Of a stretch of 64,000 nt of DNA, positions 55,889 through 64,000 are shown piece by piece. The translations under genes and the position numbers were made by a program. Within the stretch, counting starts at the first letter, position 1. The number at the start of each line of letters is the position of its first letter. Origin of the DNA: Arctopsyche grandis (Eukaryota; Arthropoda; Insecta; Trichoptera; Hydropsychidae); assembly GCF_051622035.1 (NCBI RefSeq), contig NC_135358.1, positions 1,242,501-1,306,500 of the forward strand, given 5' to 3'. The notes under the pieces were generated by a model. The model searched no databases. It worked only from the letters and a program-made list of their open reading frames with translations, and had not been told where the DNA came from.

Positions 55889-56812
55889 CTTAATGAAAAT
55901 AAAAAAAATAATTAAATTTCAAATTAGGAATGAAATACAATTGAAGATGAAACCTAAATCCTTACTGGCATCTTACGACACACTCCATAATAGTCGATTT
56001 GAAGATGTTTATATTGGGGACCTTTGCATCCTTCGACGTCTGATAAGCAGAGACATCTTTGACGGTGAACTTCACAGTCCGATGGCCAAGTTTCATTATT
56101 GTTTGCACAAACCTAATGATTTTGGATTAAGTACTCAAAAAATAAATGTAATTTTGCTTAATTATATATATTCTTTTACCTTGCGGCGTTCATCGGTTTC
56201 ATAACGACACTCGGATATGCAAACGCATTGAGGCTCACCATCTTTGTCCAACTCACACACCCTTCCAGCACTGCAATGTACCTTGCTGCATACATCTGAA
56301 ATAAATAAACTATTCCAATAACAATGCTTCAAATTTTAAAATTACTTTTGACTACGAGTGTTGTGCTTCCATACCTACGAAAACTTCGTTGTGTTCGTCT
56401 TTGAAATCATTACTTGATTGGGGTCGATTTTCTAAATATTTCACTCTGTCAATTTCTGATGCCTGTATTCAGAAAAAATATGCAAAATTAAATACTGTTG
56501 AATATTTTGAAATAATAAGTTATTAAATAACATACGTGATATTTTTGTTCATGTTCTCTTTCCAAATTCTCTAATCGGAACAATCGGTCTGCTTCAATTT
56601 CACTGGTTGGTGGTTGTTCTGTTGTACTTAAACGATTTTTTTTTACTTTTTTAATTCTTTTAACCTATAAATTGAAAATTTCACACTGTGTATAAATTAC
56701 TAGTTTATTATTTAATATACAATGTAAATGTAATACAAACTTTTTCAGCCGATACATCCAGACATAAGAATGCAAATAGCATTACAAAAAATATTATTTT
56801 TTTCCCCTTCAT
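55323..56812 (-). CDS. SPARC: SPARC / osteonectin (BM-40)
   Basis: Secreted calcium- and collagen-binding matricellular glycoprotein of basement membranes. Coding exons in order: 56741-56812, 56536-56664, 56375-56462, 56180-56295, 55966-56112, 55686-55888, 55459-55606, 55323-55367. All phases agree, giving 315 residues, near the usual insect length of about 300. Residues 1-24 form a signal peptide (MKGKKIIFFVMLFAFLCLDV). The follistatin-like module has CSKVHCSAGRVCEL and CVCISEC, then an N-glycosylation site in NNETW, and HLQIDYYGVC. The extracellular calcium-binding domain ends with paired EF-hands (DLDANDNDRFVSRHEL and DYDDDHRITLSEW) and the final cysteine in EDRCDE. The 5' UTR exon starts at 56825 after an acceptor, so a further non-coding exon lies upstream. 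Confidence 0.97.
55966..56295 (-). CDS. SPARC: SPARC exons 4-5: follistatin-like/Kazal module
   Basis: 56180-56295 (39 codons with the split first codon) carries six cysteines of the EGF-like follistatin hairpin; 55966-56112 (49 codons) carries the Kazal-like part with NNETWPSDCEVHRQRCLC and CKGPQYKHLQIDYYG. The NET sequon matches the conserved glycosylation site of the family. Confidence 0.95.
56375..56812 (-). CDS. SPARC: SPARC exons 1-3: signal peptide and N-terminal region
   Basis: 56741-56812 encodes the signal peptide; 56536-56664 encodes a strongly basic start (VKRIKKVKKNR) then EADRLFRLENLEREHEQKYH, a likely short helix; 56375-56462 encodes ASEIDRVKYLENRPQ ... DEHNEVFV. The N-terminal region of vertebrate SPARC is acidic and binds calcium weakly; here its beginning is basic, with acidic residues only toward the end. 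Confidence 0.92.
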
Positions 56813-56825
56813 CTTTTCACGTTTC

Positions 56826-58280
56826 CTGAAAATCAAAGCACAATTACTCTTATTAATTTGATAATAAAATAGTTGATATAATTGAAACAGGAATAATTAA
56901 TAATAATATTTTTTTCTATAATATTACAAATTATCTTCATATACCAATAATATATAATACATATATCTACATAATATACCATTTAAAGTTAAAGTTCTAG
57001 TAGTGAAAAGGTCAATACACCATACTATTTTTGGAATAAAAGCAGAAGCAGGAACTTGCATATAAACGACAGAAATACATTCTCTGAAGGCATGATGTTT
57101 CAAAACTGCAGAGTTTTAAATACCGAATTATACCCAATACTAACACAAAAACAGTATATTAGTATTGTATGTGTCGACGGTTTTTATCTCATGGATATGT
57201 GTTTATCACGATTCGCACTAGTGAAAGGCGGTGCATTATCATCTCTACAAAAAAGTCCTTGTAGATATATTTAATTTATGTATAAGATATTTAAAACTAT
57301 TGGTCACTAATACAGTTAAAATTTACTTATGAATGTACATGTACATATTGTTTTCCTATATGTATATACTATTTAAAATGTCAAACATATCTATAATCAT
57401 GAAAAGAGATAACTGGAGTTGTCCTGAATCAATCAATTGGATCAATTTTAATGAGTTTTTATTAAGGTGTTTTCAATTGCATTCTTCAGCACATTATAAA
57501 TAGCATTTCAATGAGATTTTAGGATAATGAAAAACGAAGAATGTATATATAACTATACACATTTCCCAAAATTGGTTCACCCATTTCTTTAATGCCCTTC
57601 CTTACGTCAGTATAGTGCATTTTATTGGGTCTTGTTTTGTACATTTATCTATTTTTCCAACAACAACATACATATGTATCCCATCCATTGCCATTTCAAT
57701 ATTTTTCTCGCTCCATAAGTCAACTGATAATACATATGATATGACACATATCCTTTCTATAAGGATTGTAAATAGGTTTTTGAGCTCTTTTTGCTACTAT
57801 GCTGTAGATTAACATTAGAATAATATAATACTATGATTACTAACCAGATTAAATTAAATTGTAAAATAGAAAATGATCAGTAGATCAGTAGCTATTAAAA
57901 TAGATATAACATGTATTGTGAAAATAATTTCGTAATAATAAAAAGCATTTAAAAATCAAAAATATCCTTTCTATCTGTCCCTGCTATACCGATTTATGTA
58001 TATGTAAGTGCATAGGACTGTATGCATCATTTTTATATTCAACACCCAAGCTTCGCATCCATAAGTCATTACTAGAGGTAGAACCGGAGGCGTGCTTTTT
58101 CCAGGAAACAGGGCATTTTGGATCTATTTTCCAGGAAATAGAGCAAACTACAAAAGGTTCATCATAAAAATGAACAATGCACGGCGAAAAATAAACAAAG
58201 AACAGTACGCTTTCGGTCCTATTTCTAGTCATTACTGACAAAATATGTACATTTATCGAAAACTGACTTTTTCAGGCAAA
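56826..58280. other. Upstream of SPARC; no gene recognised
   Basis: Probably the first SPARC intron or promoter, since an acceptor precedes the 5' UTR at 56825. Repeat relics at 57780-57960 resemble 22470-22850 and 23245-23290. Confidence 0.5.
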
Positions 58281-58285
58281 GTTGA

Positions 58286-58876
58286 GTCAGTGGTGTCACC
58301 CAAATTTTAGAACAACGGGTTTCCAATTTTTTTCAATTTATATAAATAAATATATTTTTTTTTGCGTCCAAGGCACTATTAGGTGAAAATTTAAATTTAA
58401 ATTTAAATAAATATGAATTTCAATTTTTACGTAATAATAACTTGGATGAAATTTTTTCTTATATATTACTTGAATGTTATAATATTTCAAATGATTATTT
58501 GTATAAATCCACTAGCTGTTAAATTTTAATTCAATAGTCTACGTTATTTGATTTTTTTCGTTGCTAATTTTAATTTTTGACACAATTCAAGTAAGTGTTC
58601 CGAATAAAATAAATTAAGTAAAATAAATTTTAAAAACATGAAATTATACCATATATGTATAAAAGAACCTTTAGAACAACAAGAACATGCAAATATATGT
58701 ATGTACTTCTATAAAATTCTCGAAAATATTAATATTTTAAATGAATTAATTTAAAATATTAACTTTAAATAGAATAGAATAAAATAGAATTTTTATTTTT
58801 CTAACGGGTTTCCAGAAACTTTTGATTTTTAACAATGGGTCCCGGAAACCCATGGAAACCATTAGGTTGACAACAC
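58286..58876. mobile_element. Possible hAT-like MITE
   Basis: CAGTGGTGTCACCC at the left and GGTTGACAACACTTG at the right are imperfectly inverted. The same terminal word recurs at 62624 (CAGTGGTGTCATTATA), followed by the shared GGGTTTCCGGAAACC. No clear target duplication. Confidence 0.5.
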
Positions 58877-59084
58877 TTGAGTGGAGTTGTTAACATAAAT
58901 TCACAAATTTTATGTCGAAACGATATGTAAATACAAATTTGATTTTTACACCTTTGTTTATTTTTTTTTCTTGTTTTATTTTTCTTTTTTTTTATTTTTA
59001 TTTTTCATTTATCATGTTTTTCTGCCTTTGCAATTTTTCTTTTTATTTTATGTATTTTATTTTTTGTTTTTCTTTATCAAATGT

Positions 59085-59160
59085 AGGCCATTGTGGCGCA
59101 TTAGGTTTCTCCTGTAATGCCACAATGGTCCAAAACTAACTATAAATAAATAAATACATA
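59085..59160 (+). repeat. LINE/SINE 3' hairpin of a second family
   Basis: CCATTGTGGC, loop GCATTAGGTTTCTCCTGTAAT, GCCACAATGG, then TCCAAAAC and an (AAAT)n tail. Same layout as the CCAGGAAGGC family but with a different stem. Confidence 0.8.
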
Positions 59161-59385
59161 AATGAAAGATTCTACTCTTCGAAAAATTATGACCTTCATA
59201 TTTAGAGTATGCGATTAGATAAAACAAATTTGTTTATGAGTGACATAAAAGCAACTAAGAAATCCTTGACATAATATAGAAAATCTGAATACTTTTTTTA
59301 AACTGCACTACCATAATTTACAATTTAATAATATGTTTACACTATTAATAAAAACAACGAATCTTTTTATCACTTACTGTATATG

Positions 59386-60741
59386 CAGTGGCGGACTGGC
59401 CATACAAGCGTACATGCCCGATGGCATGTGGGCCCCACTATCCGTTAGAAAATATGGGCCCTCAGTAAAATTAAATAACTTTTTAATTTAACTATTTCAC
59501 GTGTGTAAAAATTTATAGGATATTGCACTTTGGGACCTAGAGTTTGGGTATTTCAACAAAACAAATTTCTTACGATATACACAAACAACTAATGCCTGCT
59601 TTAACAGCCCAAGGATCGGTTAACTTTTTTATTAGGCTCGAAATGTAAGTTTCAACATTTGCGTGGGCCCTTTTACCGGGCCCATTTCCAACCTCAATAT
59701 TATGCATATACCAATACCTATGTAACAACTACCTACTGAAATAAAAATGGGAATAAACAAATTTCCCTGAATAATATAAACTGAATTGCTTAAAACAATT
59801 TTGATAGGACGATTCATCATCAACCAGCGATTTAAATTTACTTCATACATACTTTCAAAATAACATTTGATTATACTTCGACGATATAGTAAGATTTAAA
59901 TACACAATTTTAAACAGTTTCCGAATATTAAATCTATTCCTAATCTAGACAAATCCATGTATATAGAAACATAGGATAGGGGCCCCCTCCCCAAAATCCT
60001 GATTTTCGATTAACATTAATTGAAAATATTATAGTAATAATAACAGATGTGTATCGTTTATTTTTCCGAATGTTCGTATATTTTTTGATATAGTGATACA
60101 TTTTGATGGTCGATTTTTGTTAACCATGTGAAGATTTTTGGAAAAAAATTTGCGCTTTTTTGACTTTTTACATAATATTTTTTTAAAATTATTTTTTCAA
60201 AAATAAGCTTAATTTTTTCATATTTTATATTTTCCATTTTTATTCCGATATAAAAAAGATTTTTTGAAAAAAAACTCAATTTGACCAATCTTTGCCTGCC
60301 CCCCCAAGAAAAAGCTGAAATGACGTCCCTGATTGTTTTCTACCGAAAGTAAAAGCCGCTTTTATGCCGCATTCTTTTATGATGCATTATATTCTTTGGC
60401 CAGGAAGGTGCATTGGGTTTACCTGTTAGGCCTTCTTGGTGTAAATTAAATAAAAAAATAAAAAATAAATAAAAAATAAAAATAAATAAATAAAATATGA
60501 CAAGGATTAAAACGAAATATACAATGTAATTTATGGATCTATTTTGCTTTTGCCATTTTTCTTGTACCTAAATTTGTTTATTCCCATTTTTGAAAATTTT
60601 ATTTATTTTTTGCCCTTGATTTTTAGCGTGATGGAAAGAAGAAAATTTTGTTATATGGGGGGGGGACAAATTTTTTTAACCCTGGGTGGGGGCCCCCTTT
60701 AACTCCTGGCATGCACTGATTTCAGTCCCAGTCCGCCACTG
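59386..60741. mobile_element. Non-autonomous hAT element, 1356 bp, with perfect 8-bp target duplication
   Basis: Same termini as the element at 696-2644; flanking 8 bp TGTATATG occurs at 59378-59385 and 60742-60749. Both copies share the same outer sequences (ATGTGGGCCCCACTATC near one end, CTCCTGGCATGCACT near the other). This copy has about 320 bp (59500-59815) absent from the other, and an inserted SINE-type 3' hairpin and A-rich tail at about 60398-60495. Confidence 0.92.
60398..60497 (+). repeat. SINE 3' hairpin and tail inside a hAT element
   Basis: CCAGGAAGGT, loop GCATTGGGTTTACCTGTTAG, GCCTTCTTGG, then a long AAAT/AAAAT tail; absent from the sister hAT at 696-2644. Confidence 0.85.
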
Positions 60742-60749
60742 TGTATATG

Positions 60750-63700
60750 TATATGTCGATTCTTTCGGCACTTTCTAGCTCAATCTTCAGTGTGCTAGAA
60801 ATATTTATGCGCATGATATCTACATAAGAGCATAAATACGTACAATATCTAGAATCTAGACGTTGTCCGAAAACAGGCAATTCAATAAACAGTCACGTAT
60901 TCCCGTTTCCTAATTGTTATGTTTGTGAATTGGAGGAAACTCGCACACGCGATTGCGCTAGTTTACTTGATAACCTCATAAGTATATTATTTATTTTTTC
61001 TTCCATTTAATGATGACCGAATCTGATGACCTCTGCAGCAATGACCTAAGCGAAAACCGCGAAGCTTATTCAATTTTATGATAACGAATCGTTCCAATTA
61101 TTTATATTTATAGTATGAATTCATCTTGATTTATACACTATCTATGTACTCATATGTTTAAAAATGCGGTTTAGTCTTTGTTTTTTGCCGATTTGAGACC
61201 CTTTGTTATTTCAGAAATTAGATGCTGAGATATTTTTATTCTTTTTCTGCTATTCGAATCCAGTTTCAAGCAAAAAGTAAAAAATAAAACCATACAAGCG
61301 ACTCTATAGTGGTCCTTAAACTTTCTGAATACTTCTACATATGTACATGTACATATACACTGTATATTAAATTGAAAGAGTATTTGTATGTTTGTCATTG
61401 GCTTAATCTATTCATTCTTTATGTGAAGTCCACCTTACCATGAAAATGTTATTACTCGATAATGTACCGTCTTATTGTCTTATTTCCTCTTAACAAATAA
61501 TGATATATACCAGACGTTCCCCAAACCAAACATTATTTCTACAAGGTTCTATGATTATTCCTCACACGAGTATTGCTCTAACCAGCATCCCGCACACAGG
61601 ATTCCGTGTGTCTAACCAGGATTCCGTGTGTCTGTGTAAGATTCCGTGTGTCTGTAAGATAACGCTCGCCGTGCTATAATAGTCGTTTCGATTCGACAAA
61701 TGTACGTTACAGCTAAAACATTGCCAACAAAACAGGAACATAATAACAGATCAACAAAAAACTTGTATATACATATACTGCTTACTACCAAGAACCGACA
61801 CATTTATTTTAATTTTTTAATAGCTTATTATGCCATAGCCCACGCGATGATATTCCATCGGGCGCAACACTAGTGTAGGGAATAATTTTGTGAGGAATAA
61901 TCCGTTCACCGTTCGATATTTTCCATGTGTGGAATTTTCACATGCATAATTTTATATGTTCGCAATTTTCGTTGTCCGCTTCTTTCGTGACCGATTTTGT
62001 ACGATTACCATATATTATAATAATATTGTTAATTATTAACACTGTTTAATTTGTAATATTTGGACTTAGTAATATCTAATTATTGAAGTACCCATGCGAT
62101 ACTGGGCGTATCAGTCAATATAAAATATGAATGCGATTTTAAATCAATAACTACATACACCAACTGGGATATTGATTAAGACAAGCTGTGAAACAAGTCG
62201 CTCGTTCAATTCATTGTGTCGATTCGCTTGGCAAAACGCTCTCTATAGCGAGATGATTATGATGATGATGACGATGTGACATTTATGGGAAATGTAAATG
62301 CGGTGAATTAGCGCCAGCCCCATAAGTAATGTGATTGAAAATACAGACGGACCCGGCGTCATCTGGCCTCCTTTATTTAGAATCAAGCCACAGTCACATC
62401 CGTTGCTGATAAAATATTCCAACATCCAGCTATGGATGCTGGGTAAATAGAGCATGTTTTAGTATTATCAGGCCAACTTCCGCATTTGTTTACACCGGAA
62501 AGCGAAAATTCCTTTGTTCTAAGACCGCGCAAGGATGCAATTCTTTGAAATACTATGCACTTGTGAAAAGGTTTGGATGAAAGTTAAATTTTAATGAAAA
62601 AGTAATTAACTGTAAATCTACCCAGTGGTGTCATTATATTGGTTTCCATGGGTTTCCGGAAACCTGTTGTTCAAAATCAAAAGTTTCCGGAAACCCGTAG
62701 TTGGAAATCAAAAACTCATGTTATTTTTGTTAAAAATTATACAAATGTTAAAAAAAACTTCGAAAACATTGTTTTATTCGCTGTCGAAAACATGCGTAGA
62801 AGGTATAAGGAAGGACCTTCTTTTCCGTTATGCACTAGCAAAATTAACTGTCAACCATTAAATGTGAACTGCACAGCTGCACTCGATATCATTTTGAGTA
62901 AAATGTCATGAACTTAATTGCCTAGAACTACCATTACATTATCTAGAAATTCGTTAGTATGTACTAGTGATACACTTGAAGAAAAATAATTTTTACTTTC
63001 AATGTTTTTCAATATTCAAAAAAACATGAAAATGAGATTTTCGTTTCTACTTCAAAGACATACATATATATGTACATATGTATGTAGTTTTCCAGCTGCT
63101 TAACAGCTGACATATTTTTTGTCTAAATAACTAAAACCATTTGCTTAAGAACTCATCTCGAAAAAAGAGGAGATTAGGCTTTTTTATCATAGTATGATAG
63201 GTGAAATGAGAGGTCCGTATTTTAACACTGATATTAAAGAAAATGGCTTAGATAAGCAATTATGAGCAAATGAAGGAGTTGTAATATGAAGAATTAAAAC
63301 AAATAATTTGAGCCCCGAGAATCAAATCGATTCTGGAGCAAACTTTTAGCACACATTGACGGATAAAAGCTCAAGCGAATGAGTCCTAGACGGTTAAAAA
63401 AATTGATCTAATCTAGAATGACATTATACGGGAAGGATCTGAGGAAACGATCGACCCACAAGTGTTGATAATTTGAAAAACAGCAAACATATCAAAATTT
63501 TCCTGGAATTAAATTGATAACGAATGCAATCAACGCGTGGGTGGTACAATAAATTGTATTCAGAAGTTTCCACAACAAAACCATCACTGCGTTTTAAAGA
63601 TAGAACTGAACATTTCAGAAGTGTGTCAAATATGTGCAGCAATTTGACCTGCCAAGTGCGTCCAATTGACTGTTGACACTCACTGATTTGAGCATTCGAC

Positions 63701-64000
63701 ATATTCAGGCCATGCAACCGGAGACTATGCAGTTTGCAGGAACAATAAAGTGTCCACAAATAAAATGGACAGAAGCAGCAGTCCGAAGATGACGGTTCAC
63801 GTGTCCCAATTTCATCTACATCTACACACCGTCAAATCAATTACAAAACGATAAATCAATAATCACATCAGTAGAAGAGCGTTGACATCCCACTCGTATT
63901 GATTTGGACTCGAGTCGTACGTCAAATTCATCATCACTTTCACGCGGACAAAGATGGATTGTTTGCACAACGGCAAGAAGTTGCATGTGTAGTTAAAAAG
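60750..64000. other. No gene recognised
   Basis: AT-rich to mixed sequence. Features seen: tandem GATTCCGTGTGTCT words at 61599-61660; (GAT)n at 62250-62272; a hAT-like terminus at 62624-62720; a 111-codon - strand frame at 63424-63759 with no recognised domain, in locally more complex sequence that might be an old transposon or a 5' exon of a neighbour. Confidence 0.45.

Overview
The window is AT-rich nuclear DNA from an insect. The evidence is spliced metazoan genes with short GT-AG introns, very dense (AT)n and CATACATATGTA-type microsatellites, and a wide mix of DNA transposons, Helitrons and tRNA-derived SINEs. The order cannot be fixed from sequence alone. A holometabolous insect is my best inference.

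Three real genes can be rebuilt exon by exon with every reading phase agreeing. (1) A diacylglycerol kinase of the theta type runs on the + strand from 15539 to 39644. It enters the window partway through its first C1 domain, so the start lies upstream. In order it has the end of C1-1, C1-2, C1-3, a Gly/Ala/Ser linker, two Ras-association-like domains, the DAGKc catalytic domain, the DAGKa accessory domain, and two homologous alternative last exons. (2) Histone H2A.V (the H2A.Z class) lies on the - strand from 49303 to about 51735, with a 1.85 kb last intron. (3) SPARC (osteonectin/BM-40) lies on the - strand from 55323 to 56812, in eight coding exons encoding 315 residues.

Roughly, 1-15538 is upstream or intronic DGK sequence. 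It is packed with transposons and carries two GC-rich, CRE-bearing blocks (5.1-5.75 kb and 11.25-11.9 kb) that look like promoters or 5' exons. 15.5-39.6 kb is the DGK gene, with MITEs, Helitrons, piggyBac-like and hAT elements and a solo LTR in its introns. 39.6-49.3 kb is the DGK 3' flank, with long AT microsatellites, a 1.97 kb Helitron filled with GC-rich minisatellite, and a solo LTR nested in a palindromic repeat. 49.3-51.9 kb is H2A.V and its CpG-rich promoter. 52-55.3 kb holds nested MITEs and LINE-like fragments. 56.8-64 kb holds no recognised gene, but has a complete hAT element with a perfect 8-bp target duplication.

The three genes do not form one pathway: lipid second-messenger signalling, chromatin, and extracellular matrix. 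As I recall, H2Av and SPARC are also close neighbours in Drosophila, so the linkage may be old. The most notable observations are the duplicated, mutually exclusive C-terminal exons of the DGK gene; a SINE/LINE 3' hairpin whose stem differs between families but stays paired around a shared loop; and a Helitron whose exact ends are proven by a related empty site elsewhere in the window.
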